From NCBI RefSeq assembly GCF_026004075.1, contig NZ_BPIK01000001.1, forward strand, positions 1,962,041-2,026,040: DNA of 64,000 bases. Direction: 5' to 3'. Below, piece after piece: positions 46,249-55,643 of the stretch (the first letter of the stretch is position 1; every line of letters begins with the position of its first letter). The notes beneath the pieces were generated by a model. The model was not told the origin of the DNA. It did no database searches and saw only the letters and a program-made list of their open reading frames with translations. The DNA comes from Meiothermus sp. GTDB lineage: Bacteria; Deinococcota; Deinococci; Deinococcales; Thermaceae. Both the position numbers and the translations under genes were made by a program.

Positions 46249-46749
46249 ATGGAAAAATTCGAGTACGTCCAGAAGAACCTCGAGGCCCTGGGCGACCGTG
46301 ACCCCCTGGAGGTGCTGGCAGAGACGCCCGATCTCCTGACCGAGCTATTCCCCCGGCTGGATATGCGCCGGGGTTGCGAACTGACCCACTGGACGGCGGG
46401 GGAAATCTACTGCCACCTGGCCGACCTCGAGATTGGCTATGGCTTCCGCCTGCGCCAGGCCCTGGCCGGCACCGAAGAGGCCCAGGCTTTCGACCACGAC
46501 CGCTGGGGCATCCGCTACCGCAACTACGAGAGCTACTCGGCCAGGCTGGCCCTGGAGGCTTTTTGTGGTCTGCGACGGTGGAACCTCGAGCTCCTGCGCA
46601 ACCTGGAGCCGCAGGACTGGAACAGGGTGGCTTACCACCCCCAACGCGGCCCCGAGACCATCTCGTTCATCGTAAAGATGCTGGCCGGCCACGACCTGCG
46701 GCATCTGAAGGAGCTCGAGTACATCGCCTCGTATGTGGAGGCGGGTTAA
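46249..46749 (+). CDS. DinB-superfamily protein
   Basis: The 166-residue protein has the four-helix DinB/YfiT fold pattern. A metal-binding His triad is suggested by His in TAGEIYCHLADLE and two His in AGHDLRHLKELEYI. Members are thiol transferases or of unknown role. TACCAT lies six bases before the ATG, so the transcript may be leaderless. It diverges from the SARP-type regulator and converges on the GNAT gene, with overlapping stops. Confidence 0.75.
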   Translation: MEKFEYVQKNLEALGDRDPLEVLAETPDLLTELFPRLDMRRGCELTHWTAGEIYCHLADLEIGYGFRLRQALAGTEEAQAFDHDRWGIRYRNYESYSARLALEAFCGLRRWNLELLRNLEPQDWNRVAYHPQRGPETISFIVKMLAGHDLRHLKELEYIASYVEAG

Positions 46750-47405
46750 AGCAGATCGGGCAGCTTTCCAGCTTGGCGTGTCTGGGCCAGTAAGCCCAAA
46801 AGCCGGGTCTTAACCACCGGCCACTCCTCGGCCAGAATGCTGTACATCGCGCTATCGCGAATGCCGCCGTCGGCTGCGGGTCGGTGAGCCCGGAGAATCC
46901 CGTCGAGATGCGCTCCCAGCCGCTCGATGGCCCGGCGTGAGCGCAGGTTGCGTGCGTCGGTCTTGAGCGTCACCCGACGCACCCCCAGCCCCTCGAAGGC
47001 GTGGGTGAGCATCAGGAGCTTGGCCTCGGTGTTGAGGCCGGTGCGCTGGGCCGGTGGGGCCAGCCAGGTGTGGCCGATCTCCACCGCATCGGGCTGCTGG
47101 GGGCGGTGGTGGGGGCTGTTTTCGGGCCAGGGCCAGTACTCGAAGGCCATAAAGCGGGTGCTACCCACCACGCGACCGGCCCGCTTGTCCACCGTTGCAA
47201 AGGGCAGGGCCTGTCCCTGGGCCTGCTCGTCCAGGGCGGCTTGAATATAGCGCCGCATGTCCACTTCCGACCTGGGCACGGTGGTGTAGGGGTATTCCTC
47301 GAGCTGGGTCATCTCCAGCAGGGCGGGCAGGTGTGCCATGGTGAGGGGCTCGAGCCGGACGAGGTGACCCTCGAGGGTGATGGGTTGGGTGAGGTGGGGG
47401 TTCAT
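46746..47405 (-). CDS. GNAT acetyltransferase (RimJ/RimL type)
   Basis: From the ATG at 47405 the product is 219 residues. It begins LEGHLVRLEPLTMAHLPALLE, has EIGHTWLAPPAQRTGLNTEAKLLML (acetyl-CoA site region) and ends with a helix typical of GNAT folds (RRVTLKTDARNLRSRRAIERLG). It resembles RimJ/RimL proteins that acetylate N-terminal amines. Its start overlaps the stop of the PaiB gene (ATGA), so both are co-translated. Confidence 0.82.
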   Translation of the reverse strand: MNPHLTQPITLEGHLVRLEPLTMAHLPALLEMTQLEEYPYTTVPRSEVDMRRYIQAALDEQAQGQALPFATVDKRAGRVVGSTRFMAFEYWPWPENSPHHRPQQPDAVEIGHTWLAPPAQRTGLNTEAKLLMLTHAFEGLGVRRVTLKTDARNLRSRRAIERLGAHLDGILRAHRPAADGGIRDSAMYSILAEEWPVVKTRLLGLLAQTRQAGKLPDLL

Positions 47406-48010
47406 ACTTGTTCTGAATGCTTTTTCATCTTTCGGGCAACAGCCCGGTCGCTGGGGTTGGGGCTTTGCTCCAGGGCTGCAATAACCCGCTCCCGGTCTGC
47501 CCGGCTGCGGTTTTGCGATAGCTTGAACTTGCCCAAAAGCCGGGTAATCTCGATCTGGAAGGCCACAATCCCTTTCATCATGCCGTGTAGGTAGTCCTCG
47601 GGAAGTTCCTCCATCTTCCACTGCTGCTCGTACTGCACAACCAGGTCGCGCAAAAGGGCTTTCACTGCAGCGGACTCCTCAACAATCTGCACCTTGCCGT
47701 AGGCGTGGACGGTCATGTAGTTCCAGGTCGGTACGCTGGGATGTTTTTCGTACCAGCCTGGCGATATATAGGTGTGGTCACCCTGGAAGATCACCAGCAC
47801 CTCTTGGTTCTGATTGAAGCTGGTCCACTGAGGGTTGGCACGGGCTATATGGCTGGCCAGCAGGTTGCGCTCGGGGTAGACCGTAAAGGGTATGTGGGTG
47901 GCAAAGGGCCTGCCTTCATGCACCGAGACCAGGGTAGCAAAGCCAAACTGCCGCATTAGGTCGAACAGCACCACTGGGTCGGTCACGGCAAAGTGCTGGG
48001 GTAGATACAT
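47402..48010 (-). CDS. PaiB-family FMN-binding protein
   Basis: The 202-residue protein matches the PaiB/FMN-binding split-barrel family: MYLPQHFAVTDPVVLFDLM at the start, GFATLVSVHEGRPFATHIPF, and the FQGDHTYISPGWYEKHPSVPTWNY block. In Bacillus, PaiB with the acetyltransferase PaiA affects sporulation and degradative enzymes; the biochemical role is unclear. Here it is paired with a GNAT gene in one unit, as in the Bacillus pai operon, though that GNAT looks more like RimJ/RimL than PaiA. Confidence 0.82.
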   Translation of the reverse strand: MYLPQHFAVTDPVVLFDLMRQFGFATLVSVHEGRPFATHIPFTVYPERNLLASHIARANPQWTSFNQNQEVLVIFQGDHTYISPGWYEKHPSVPTWNYMTVHAYGKVQIVEESAAVKALLRDLVVQYEQQWKMEELPEDYLHGMMKGIVAFQIEITRLLGKFKLSQNRSRADRERVIAALEQSPNPSDRAVARKMKKHSEQV

Positions 48011-48253
48011 TCGACTAGCCTAGCTTCCAGTAAAGGGCTTGCCAATAGGCATCCTGACAAAACGCGGGGATCCGGCCTCGAGCGTTCAATAGCCTCTGCA
48101 GGAGAAAAGGGGCTCATCCTGACGCACTACCGTGCTAGACCATTCGGTGGACTTCATAAGCCAGGCGGTTTTGAACCGGGTACACAAAACTCGAGGGGTC
48201 ATAGTATCCTGGGGGCACAACACAACCGAAGTTGTTTTTCGAGGAGGAAGTGC

Positions 48254-49447
48254 ATGAAGATGAACCGTCGGCAAGTGCTCAAAGCTGGTCTAGCTGCTTC
48301 TACCGTATACAGCCCCTGGATGATCGCCCGTGCGCAGGCCCGGCCGGTCAAACTCGCGGCCATTCTCCCCCTCACGGGTGCTTTTGCTTTCGCGGGTAAT
48401 GCGGCCCTGGATGCTTTCCGCGATGCCGCCGACCGCATCAACGACGCTGGGGGTATTGGCGGTCGGCGCTTCGAGCTGGTGGTCGAGGACGATGGCTACG
48501 ACGTAGCCCGCGGAACGGCCGTCTTCAACCGCATCGTCCAGCGCGAAAGCCCGGAGGAGTTGGTGTTTGTCTACGGCGACTCCACCGGTCTTTCCAAGGC
48601 CCTGGCCCCCGAGATTACCCGCCTGCGCCTGCCCTACACGGCCACCTCCTTCTCCAACGAGCTGGCCGACCCCAAAACCTACCCCACCATCTTCGTCTTT
48701 GGCCCTACCTACAACGACATGGCCGGGGCTCTGTTGCAGCAGATTCGCCGTCAGAAAGGCCGCGGGGCCAAAATTTTCCTGTGCTACTCCAACTCCGAGT
48801 TCGGGCGTGACCCCATCCCCTTCATCAAGGAGCAGTCGGCCCGGCTGGGCTTCCAGATAGTAGGCGAAGAGGTAACCCCCTTGGCCATCGCCGATGCCAC
48901 CCCCATCGTGACCAAGCTACGCCAGACCCAGCCCGACTTCGTGATTATGCACGGCTACGTGCTCACCGTGGAGCCGCTGGTGGTGCGGGCGGCCCGCGAG
49001 CAGGGCGTTCGGGCTACCTTCATGGGCACCTACTACTCGGCTGAGCTGGCTCTGATGCAGCGGGCCGGGGCGGCGGCCGATGGCTTCATCGTGGCCTACC
49101 ACAACGCCTACTACTACGACACCACGGTGCCGGCGGTGGAGCAGATCCGGGCCCTGCGCCGTTCCAAAGGCCGCGACCTCTCGTACCGCACCACCTACTA
49201 CATGGGTTCCTGGATGGCCATGGACGTGATCGCCGAGGCCATGCGCCGGGCCAACGCGGCGGGCAAGCTGACCCGCCCCGGCATGATCGAGGCCCTGGAA
49301 AGCCTGGGCGATTACAACGCTGGCGGCCAGGTGCGCAACATGCGCTGGGTGAACCACCGTCTGCCCTTCACCAAGCTCTGGCGGGCCAACGTGCGGGATG
49401 GCCGCTTCGATGCCATTACCGACTGGGTAGACGGTTCTAAGCTCTAA
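48254..49447 (+). CDS. ABC transporter substrate-binding protein (LivK/HAAT type)
   Basis: GAGGAGGAAG lies before the ATG. The 397-residue protein starts with a twin-arginine signal (NRRQVLKAG). The mature part has the type I periplasmic-binding fold of branched-chain amino acid and amide receptors (AILPLTGAFAFAGNAALDAF, FVYGDSTGLSKALAPEI). Aromatic or organic acids are also carried by this family. It leads a six-gene operon with permeases, two ATPases and an acyl-CoA synthetase, which suggests that its ligand is a carboxylic acid later activated to a CoA ester. Use of Tat export is inferred from the motif. Confidence 0.85.
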   Translation: MKMNRRQVLKAGLAASTVYSPWMIARAQARPVKLAAILPLTGAFAFAGNAALDAFRDAADRINDAGGIGGRRFELVVEDDGYDVARGTAVFNRIVQRESPEELVFVYGDSTGLSKALAPEITRLRLPYTATSFSNELADPKTYPTIFVFGPTYNDMAGALLQQIRRQKGRGAKIFLCYSNSEFGRDPIPFIKEQSARLGFQIVGEEVTPLAIADATPIVTKLRQTQPDFVIMHGYVLTVEPLVVRAAREQGVRATFMGTYYSAELALMQRAGAAADGFIVAYHNAYYYDTTVPAVEQIRALRRSKGRDLSYRTTYYMGSWMAMDVIAEAMRRANAAGKLTRPGMIEALESLGDYNAGGQVRNMRWVNHRLPFTKLWRANVRDGRFDAITDWVDGSKL

Positions 49448-49533
49448 ATTGCCTGGGGTGGCTCGAGGGTCGGGAGCTGACCGCTGGTTGGCCCGGGCCC
49501 TCGAGCCTGCCACAAGCCATTTATAAGGGAATC

Positions 49534-50448
49534 ATGGATCTGGCCTTAGTCATCCAAACCGCCCTCAACGGCCTGGCCAACGGTGCGCTGTATGCAGTGA
49601 TTGCCGCTGGGTTTGTGCTGGTCTACCGCGCAACCAGCGTGGTCAACTTCGCCATTGCGGAGTTCATACTCATCGGTGCTTACCTGACCTACACCATGTC
49701 GCTTTTTTTCCCGCTGCTCTTGGCCATTCTGCTGGCCCTGCCCCTGGCCTTTGTCTTTGGGGTGCTGGTCGAGCGGGGGTTCGTGCGGCCCCTCCTGGGG
49801 CGAAACGTGGTGGCGGTGATTATGGCAACCATTGGTCTGGCTGCCACCCTGGACGGGGCCACCCTCATCCTGTGGGGCCCCGACCAGAAAGCCATGGGGG
49901 CCGCTGATATCTCCCAGTTACCCAAGGAGATGCCCAACCTGGCCTTTAGCCTGGGGGGGGTGTTTCTTTCTTCCAAAGCGGTGTGGAGCTTAATTCTGGC
50001 CCTGCCCCTGGCCATTCTGCTGGTGGTGGCGCTCAAATACAGCCGCTACGGGGTGCTATTGCGGGCGGTCTCGGAGAGTGAAACCGCTGCGCTGGCCATG
50101 GGCATCAATGCGCCTCGAGTGGTGGCGGTAGCCTGGGGCATCTCGGCCGTGATGGCTACCATTGGCGGTGCGTTTCTGGCAGGCGCAGCGGGGGGCGGCG
50201 GCCCCGGCCATCACCTGATTTTGCTTGGGCTGATCGTCTTCCCGGTGGCCATCCTGGGGGGCTTCGATTCGGTGCCGGGCGCGGTGGTAGCGGGCCTGCT
50301 GATTGGCCTGATCGAGGCCTTCTCGCAACTTTACCTCGAGTCCCTGCTGCCGGGTATCACCCAGGCCATCCCCTTCCTGATTGTGCTCTTGGTGCTGCTG
50401 TTCCGCCCCTATGGCTTGTTTGGCCAGCACCGCATCGAGCGGGTGTGA
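49534..50448 (+). CDS. branched-chain-type ABC transporter permease (LivH)
   Basis: The 304-residue membrane protein has about eight helices and the LivH pattern: QTALNGLANGALYAVIAAGF at the N-terminus, a conserved EFILIGAY segment, and GLIVFPVAILGGFDSVPGAV near the C-terminus, followed by RPYGLFGQ. It forms half of the inner-membrane channel. AAGGGA lies before the ATG. It belongs to the operon started by the binding protein. Confidence 0.87.
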   Translation: MDLALVIQTALNGLANGALYAVIAAGFVLVYRATSVVNFAIAEFILIGAYLTYTMSLFFPLLLAILLALPLAFVFGVLVERGFVRPLLGRNVVAVIMATIGLAATLDGATLILWGPDQKAMGAADISQLPKEMPNLAFSLGGVFLSSKAVWSLILALPLAILLVVALKYSRYGVLLRAVSESETAALAMGINAPRVVAVAWGISAVMATIGGAFLAGAAGGGGPGHHLILLGLIVFPVAILGGFDSVPGAVVAGLLIGLIEAFSQLYLESLLPGITQAIPFLIVLLVLLFRPYGLFGQHRIERV

Positions 50449-50482
50449 AGGGAGGGCATCCCCCTATCCAAGGAGCTTCTGA

Positions 50483-51268
50483 ATGGCCGAAATTAACGTT
50501 GAGAACCTAAAAGTGGTCTACAGGGGGGTCATCCTGGCCCTGCAGGGGGTGAGCATGCGGGCCGGGGCCGGCGAGGCGGTGGCGCTTCTGGGCCCCAACG
50601 GCGCGGGCAAAAGCACCCTGGTGCGAGCCATCTCGGGGCTCCTGCCGCAGTATGATGGGCGGGTACTGGACGGAAAAATTGCCATCAACGGACAGGAAAC
50701 CCACCACCTGCCCGCCCTTAAGGTGGCCGAGCTGGGCCTGACCGCCATCCTCGAGGGCCGCCCCATCTTTCGCTACCTCACCGTGACCGAAAACCTGCGG
50801 GCCGCGGGGCACAAGCTAACCGCGCAGCGCCAGAAAGAGATAACCGACGAGATTTTTACCCGTTTCCCCCGCATCTACGAGCGCCGCTTCGAGCAGGGGG
50901 GCTACCTTTCGGGCGGCGAGCAGCAGATGCTCCTGCTGGGTATGGCCCTTCTCACCGAGCCCAAGATTCTGGTGGTGGACGAACCCAGCCTGGGGCTTTC
51001 GCCCAAGCTGACCGAGGAGGTCATGCGGGTACTGGACGAGCTGCGGCGCGACAAGGGCCTTACCCTGGTGCTGGTGGAGCAGAACGCACGGGCGGCTTTT
51101 TCCATCGTGGAGCGGGTGTATGTGATGGAGCAGGGCCGGGTAGTCTTCGAGGGCACCGCCCAGGAAGCCCAGGCCGACGCCGACGTGATGGAGTTTTACT
51201 TAGGGGGTGCGGTGGCCGGAGGTTTCGCAGAGGCCAAGCGGTATCGGCGACGGAAAAGGTGGGTGTAA
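50483..51268 (+). CDS. ABC transporter ATP-binding protein (LivF type)
   Basis: The 261-residue ATPase has Walker A GPNGAGKST, the signature YLSGGEQQ, and Walker B ILVVDEPSLGLSP, as in LivF. A basic tail (AKRYRRRKRWV) ends the protein. AAGGAG lies before the ATG. About 155 bases separate it from the second ATPase gene, with no sign of a gene between. Confidence 0.88.
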   Translation: MAEINVENLKVVYRGVILALQGVSMRAGAGEAVALLGPNGAGKSTLVRAISGLLPQYDGRVLDGKIAINGQETHHLPALKVAELGLTAILEGRPIFRYLTVTENLRAAGHKLTAQRQKEITDEIFTRFPRIYERRFEQGGYLSGGEQQMLLLGMALLTEPKILVVDEPSLGLSPKLTEEVMRVLDELRRDKGLTLVLVEQNARAAFSIVERVYVMEQGRVVFEGTAQEAQADADVMEFYLGGAVAGGFAEAKRYRRRKRWV

Positions 51269-51424
51269 CCGTGGGTGTTTGCGCAGTAAATCGAAGGGGT
51301 TTCAGGGAGCTGCAGAAAAGAATAGAGGAAACAGACGTACTGCCGTTGCCTTTCTCTTTCCTCTTTCCCCTTGTCTCGCCGTTGAACCTAAGCCCCAAAG
51401 GACGCATCGGCACGGGGGTTGTCC

Positions 51425-52180
51425 ATGTCTAAGGTACTGCTGGAAGCCCACGACCTGCACCTCTCCTTCCGGGGTGTAAAGGCGCTGGTGGGCGTAAGTT
51501 TTAGCGTTTCGGAAGGCGACCTATTCGCGGTGATTGGCCCCAACGGCGCGGGCAAGACCAGCCTGCTCAACGTGTTGTCGGGGTTATATAGGCCCCAGCA
51601 GGGCCGGGTGGTGTTTCTGGGTGAAGACCTGGCCGGCCAGAGCCCCCAGCAGCGGGTGCGCAAGGGGCTGGGGCGCACCTTCCAGAACCTCGAGCTCTTC
51701 CGCGGCATGACCGTGCTGGACAACGTGAAGCTGGGGGCCGAGCTGGCCGTGGGCAGTTACACCGATCTGATGCCCAAAGCCCAGATCGAATGGAAGATTC
51801 GCCACCACGCCGAAGAGGTGCTGGACTACCTGCACCTCTCGCCGTACCGCCACGTGCCGGCCGGGGCCCTGCCCTACGGCCTGCAAAAGCGGGTGGAGGT
51901 GGCTCGAGCCCTGGCCGGACGGCCCAAGCTGCTGCTACTGGACGAGCCCATGGCCGGGCTGAGCCTGGAAGAAAAACAAGACCTGGCCCGCTTTCTGCTG
52001 GATGCCCGGCGTGAGTGGGGCGTTACGTTGGTGCTGGTGGAACACGACCTTAAAGCCGTGCTGGAGCTTTCGACCGGGGTGCTGGTGATGTCCTACGGAG
52101 AGGTCTTGTACCAGGGAGCCCCGGCGGGGGTGCGGGAGAACCCGCGCGTGGCCGAAGCCTATCTGGGGAGGAGTGCATGA
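51425..52180 (+). CDS. ABC transporter ATP-binding protein (LivG type)
   Basis: The 251-residue ATPase has Walker A GPNGAGKTS, the LivG-type GRTFQNLELFRGMTVLDNV, a signature degenerate as PYGLQKRVEVA, and Walker B LLLLDEPMAGLS. It energises the same transporter as the LivF-type protein. The ATG at 51425 is used; a TTG two codons upstream is possible. Its stop overlaps the next start (ATGA). Confidence 0.87.
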   Translation: MSKVLLEAHDLHLSFRGVKALVGVSFSVSEGDLFAVIGPNGAGKTSLLNVLSGLYRPQQGRVVFLGEDLAGQSPQQRVRKGLGRTFQNLELFRGMTVLDNVKLGAELAVGSYTDLMPKAQIEWKIRHHAEEVLDYLHLSPYRHVPAGALPYGLQKRVEVARALAGRPKLLLLDEPMAGLSLEEKQDLARFLLDARREWGVTLVLVEHDLKAVLELSTGVLVMSYGEVLYQGAPAGVRENPRVAEAYLGRSA

Positions 52181-54081
52181 GTCAGACCCTGATTGAATTC
52201 CTGGCCCATCACGCCCAGACCAAGCCCCAGGCTCCCGCCCTGCGGGTCAAGCGCCTGGGGGTGTGGGAGACCACCTCCTGGGCCCACCTCAAAGAGAAGG
52301 TCGAGCAGCTCGCGGGGGGTTTGCTGGAACTGGGCCTGGAGCCTGGTAAGGTGCTGGCTATTCTGGGTCAGAACGCGCCGGAATGGGTCATATCCGAAGT
52401 GGCGGCCCAGACCGTAGGGGCCATGCCCATGGGCATCTACGCCGATGCTATGCCGGAGGAGGTGGGCTACTTCATCGAGTTCTCCGAGTGCGCGGGCATT
52501 GTGGTCTCGGACGAGGAGCAACTGGATAAGGTGCTGCCCCACCTGGACAAACTAAAGTTTGTGCTGGTCTGGGAAGAGGCCGGCATGAGCAAATACTGGA
52601 ACGAGCGGGTAAGGCCCTTTAGCAGCGTGCTGGAGCTGGGCAAGACCGAGAAAAACCGCCAGGCTGTGCGGGCCGCGCAAGCCCAGGTCAGGCCCGATAC
52701 GGTGGCGCTCTTGGCCCCCACCTCCGGCACCACGGCCCGCAGCAAGCTGGCCATGCTGACCCACGCCCAACTGATCGCCGGGGCCGAGGCGGGCCGCGAG
52801 ACCATCAGCATCCGCGGCGGGGAGTGGGTGTTTTCGTACCTGCCGCTGCCCTGGATTGGCGAGCAGATGCTCACGGTGGTGCGCAACCTTACCGACGGCA
52901 CGGTGGTGCACTTCCCCGAGGATGTGATCACCGTGCGCGAGGATGTCAAAGAGGTGCAGCCCGACTTTTATCTGGCCCCGGCAAGGCTGTGGGAGGATGC
53001 AGCGGCTATTGTGCGCAGCCGGATGGAGGACGCCGACGGGCTCAAGAAGGCCGTCTACCGCTGGGGTATGGGGGTGTTGCTCGAGTGCGCCCAGCGCGAG
53101 TTCCGCAAAGAGCCCATTGGCTTCGGGCTCAACCTGGCCCGCGCCCTGGCGTATCCGCTGGTGGCCCGCCCGCTCCGGGCCCGCATGGGGCTGGCGGCCT
53201 GCCGCATCGCCGCTACGGGGGGGGCCCCGCTGGGCCCCGAGGTGTTTACCTTTTTCCGCGCGCTGGGGGTGGATATCCGCCAGGTCTACGGCCAGTCCGA
53301 GACCGCGGCCACCAGCGTGGCCCACCTGCCCGGCGACACCCCGCCCGAGACGGTGGGCAAGCCCCTGCCCAATACCCAGGTGCGCATCGCCGAGGATGGC
53401 GAGATTCAGGTCAAGGGCGGGCAGGTTTTTGCGGGGTATTTCAAGAACGAGGCTGCTACCAGGGAAACTTTCACCGAGGACGGTTGGTTCCGCACCGGCG
53501 ATGCGGGCTTCTTCAACGAAAACGGCCATCTGGTGCTGCTGGGCCGGCTCAAGGAGGTGGGGGCGCTGGCCGACGGCACCCGGTTTGCGCCGCAATTCCT
53601 GGAGAACCGCCTCAAATACTCGCCCTACATTCGCGAGGCCGTGGTGATCGGTCACGCCAAGCCGTTTGTGACCGCCCTGATTGAGCTCGACCCCGAGAAC
53701 ACCCAGAACTGGGCCCGCAAGCGCGGCATCGTGTTCTCCACCTACCAGAGCCTGACCTCCAACCCGCAGGTCTACGAGCTCATTGCCGAAGAGCTGCGCA
53801 TGGCCTGCGAAACCCTACCCGAAGAGCTTCGGGTGCGCCGCTTTGCCATCCTGCCCAAAGAGCTGCATGCCGACGACGAGGAAATCACCCGCACCCGCAA
53901 GGTCAAGCGGGGTACGGTGGAGTCCCGCTACGCTGCTTTGCTAGCGGCGCTGTACGATGGCTCCAAAAAGGTAAAGCTAACGCTGCCCATCCGCTACCTC
54001 GAGGGCCAGGGCACCCTCGAGGCCGAGGTGCAGATTGCCGATGTGGGCAGGCCAATGGATGAAGCAAAAGTACGCGCCTAA
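52177..54081 (+). CDS. AMP-forming acyl-CoA synthetase
   Basis: The 634-residue protein belongs to the long-chain acyl-CoA synthetase group. It has the AMP-binding P-loop-like LLAPTSGTTARSK near 185, the VYGQSETAAT motif near 370, WFRTGDAGFF near 430, and a C-terminal lid region with TRKVKRG. It activates a carboxylic acid to its CoA ester with ATP. GGAGG precedes the ATG, and the gene is coupled to livG. Its place inside a transporter operon suggests uptake and activation of one substrate. Confidence 0.87.
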   Translation: MSQTLIEFLAHHAQTKPQAPALRVKRLGVWETTSWAHLKEKVEQLAGGLLELGLEPGKVLAILGQNAPEWVISEVAAQTVGAMPMGIYADAMPEEVGYFIEFSECAGIVVSDEEQLDKVLPHLDKLKFVLVWEEAGMSKYWNERVRPFSSVLELGKTEKNRQAVRAAQAQVRPDTVALLAPTSGTTARSKLAMLTHAQLIAGAEAGRETISIRGGEWVFSYLPLPWIGEQMLTVVRNLTDGTVVHFPEDVITVREDVKEVQPDFYLAPARLWEDAAAIVRSRMEDADGLKKAVYRWGMGVLLECAQREFRKEPIGFGLNLARALAYPLVARPLRARMGLAACRIAATGGAPLGPEVFTFFRALGVDIRQVYGQSETAATSVAHLPGDTPPETVGKPLPNTQVRIAEDGEIQVKGGQVFAGYFKNEAATRETFTEDGWFRTGDAGFFNENGHLVLLGRLKEVGALADGTRFAPQFLENRLKYSPYIREAVVIGHAKPFVTALIELDPENTQNWARKRGIVFSTYQSLTSNPQVYELIAEELRMACETLPEELRVRRFAILPKELHADDEEITRTRKVKRGTVESRYAALLAALYDGSKKVKLTLPIRYLEGQGTLEAEVQIADVGRPMDEAKVRA

Positions 54082-54133
54082 GGAAGCGAGATATGACTTT
54101 AGACCCTTCCGTTGAACCTCGAGGAAACCCGTC

Positions 54134-55204
54134 ATGTACCGCCTGAGCCAAACCTTAACCGATGCCTTTAGCCGCCGTTTCTCCCGCACGGTGCGCGAAG
54201 ACTACCGCCAGGACGAGGCCTACGCCAGCACCCCGCAGGGGCGCTTCTGGCTGGCCGTGGCAATTATTGGCGTGCTGGCCCTGCCTTTGCTCTTGCCGCA
54301 GTACCCGATGTTTGTGACAACCCAGATACTCGTGGCAGCCCTGGCCGGCCTGGGCCTGCACCTGCTGGTGGGGGGCGCAGGCCAGATTTCGCTGGGCCAG
54401 GCGGCGTTTGTGGGCATTGGTGCCTATGTCTCGAGCCATCTCTCGGGCGACCTGGCCCCCCTGGGTATCCTGGCCGGCGGGCTGGTGGCCGCACTGATTG
54501 GGGTTGTGCTGGGCATTCCCTCGCTGCGCATCAAGGGGGCCTACCTGGCCATTGCTACGCTGGCCTTTCAGTTCCTGGCCGACTACATCTTCAAGCGCTG
54601 GACCGCTTTTACCGGAGGGGTAGCAGGCCGCACCTTGCCTGCAGAAGGTACTTTTTTGGGGCTGCCCCTGGCCGACGACCGGGTGGTTTATTATCTGGGC
54701 CTGGCTTTTGCTATCCCGATGTTCTTTTATGCCAAGCGCCTGCTCTCAACCCGGGCGGGCCGGGCCTGGTTCGCCGTGCGCGACAACGACCTCTCGGCCC
54801 AGCTCTCCGGTGTAGACCTGGTGCGCTCCAAGCTCACGGCTTTTGCCCTATCAGCCTTCTACGGGGGCATTGCCGGGGGCATCCTGATGCATCTGATTGG
54901 GGCAGTGACCCCGGAGAACTTCGTGCTCACCTTTAGCATTCAGTACCTAGCCATCGTGATTGTGGGTGGGGCCGGAACGGTGCTGGGTGCGGTCTTGGGG
55001 TCTTTGTTCATCGTCTTGATTCCCGAAACCCTGAGCGTGATTGCCGGGGCTTTTGGGCCGCAGTACGTGGCTCAGCTCTCAGCCTGGCGCAGCGTGGCCT
55101 TTGGCGTGCTAATTCTGTTGTTCCTGATCTTAGAACCCAGGGGGCTGGTGGGTTTGTGGGGCCGCATTCGCGACTACTTCCGAACCTGGCCGCTGCCTTA
55201 TTGA
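54134..55204 (+). CDS. branched-chain-type ABC transporter permease (LivM)
   Basis: The 356-residue protein has an N-terminal cytoplasmic stretch of about 35 residues and about ten membrane helices. LivM signatures are GGAGQISLGQAAFVGIGAYVSSHL and GIPSLRIKGAYLAIATLAFQF (each shown in parts: GGAGQISLGQAAFVGIGAY and LRIKGAYLAIATLAF). The C-terminus has YLAIVIVGGAGTVLGAVLGS and LEPRGLVGLWGR. It completes the channel with LivH. GAGGAAAC precedes the ATG. Last gene of the operon. Confidence 0.86.
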   Translation: MYRLSQTLTDAFSRRFSRTVREDYRQDEAYASTPQGRFWLAVAIIGVLALPLLLPQYPMFVTTQILVAALAGLGLHLLVGGAGQISLGQAAFVGIGAYVSSHLSGDLAPLGILAGGLVAALIGVVLGIPSLRIKGAYLAIATLAFQFLADYIFKRWTAFTGGVAGRTLPAEGTFLGLPLADDRVVYYLGLAFAIPMFFYAKRLLSTRAGRAWFAVRDNDLSAQLSGVDLVRSKLTAFALSAFYGGIAGGILMHLIGAVTPENFVLTFSIQYLAIVIVGGAGTVLGAVLGSLFIVLIPETLSVIAGAFGPQYVAQLSAWRSVAFGVLILLFLILEPRGLVGLWGRIRDYFRTWPLPY

Positions 55205-55244
55205 AGAATTGCCCTCTGGACGGCGTGTCGTTTTGCTTTTGTGC

Positions 55245-55273
55245 TCTACCCCATTAGCGGGTAAACTACGGAC
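55245..55273 (+). promoter_or_regulatory. promoter of the Asp23 gene, probably leaderless
   Basis: TAAACT ends six bases before the ATG at 55274, and TTGTGC lies 17 bases upstream of it. Transcription would begin at or near the start codon. Confidence 0.55.
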
Positions 55274-55609
55274 ATGGTGGATTACGACCTGTCCGAATCG
55301 GCCCTGGTTAGTCTGGTCACACTGGCCTTGGAAGGACAAAAGGGGCTGCGTCTGGCTCAGGCAGGTGGGCGCAGTGTGGGCGATGTGCTTTCAGGGCGTC
55401 GCTCACGTCCCGTGCGCATTGAGCGCGAGGGGGATACCCTGGTGGTTGACCTTAACGTGTGCGTGGATTACGGCAAGTCTGTAATCGAGTCAGCCAAGGA
55501 AGCTCAGCGAATCGTTGGCGATGTCCTGATCGCCTCTACAGGCCTCAAGGTAAAAGCTGTCAACGTTACGGTGGTGGCTGTGGAGTATAAGGAGCCCCAT
55601 GCAGCATAA
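55274..55609 (+). CDS. Asp23/Gls24 family envelope stress protein
   Basis: The 111-residue protein has the family pattern: DLSESALVSLVTLALEGQKG, SRPVRIEREGDTLVVDLNVCVDYG, and a C-terminal VKAVNVTVVAVEYKE. Asp23 proteins sit at the cytoplasmic face of the membrane and answer cell-wall stress. In many bacteria the gene lies before nusB and folD, as here. Confidence 0.85.
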   Translation: MVDYDLSESALVSLVTLALEGQKGLRLAQAGGRSVGDVLSGRRSRPVRIEREGDTLVVDLNVCVDYGKSVIESAKEAQRIVGDVLIASTGLKVKAVNVTVVAVEYKEPHAA

Positions 55610-55643
55610 TGCTAGAAGCTCGGTTGCGCGTATAAGTAGAACC

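Noticed and set aside
48221-48242. A small terminator-like hairpin ACAAC-CGAA-GTTGT with T run before the binding protein gene
   Set aside because: The stem is only five pairs, and it lies inside the leader of the gene downstream. It may be a weak leader hairpin, but there is too little to call.
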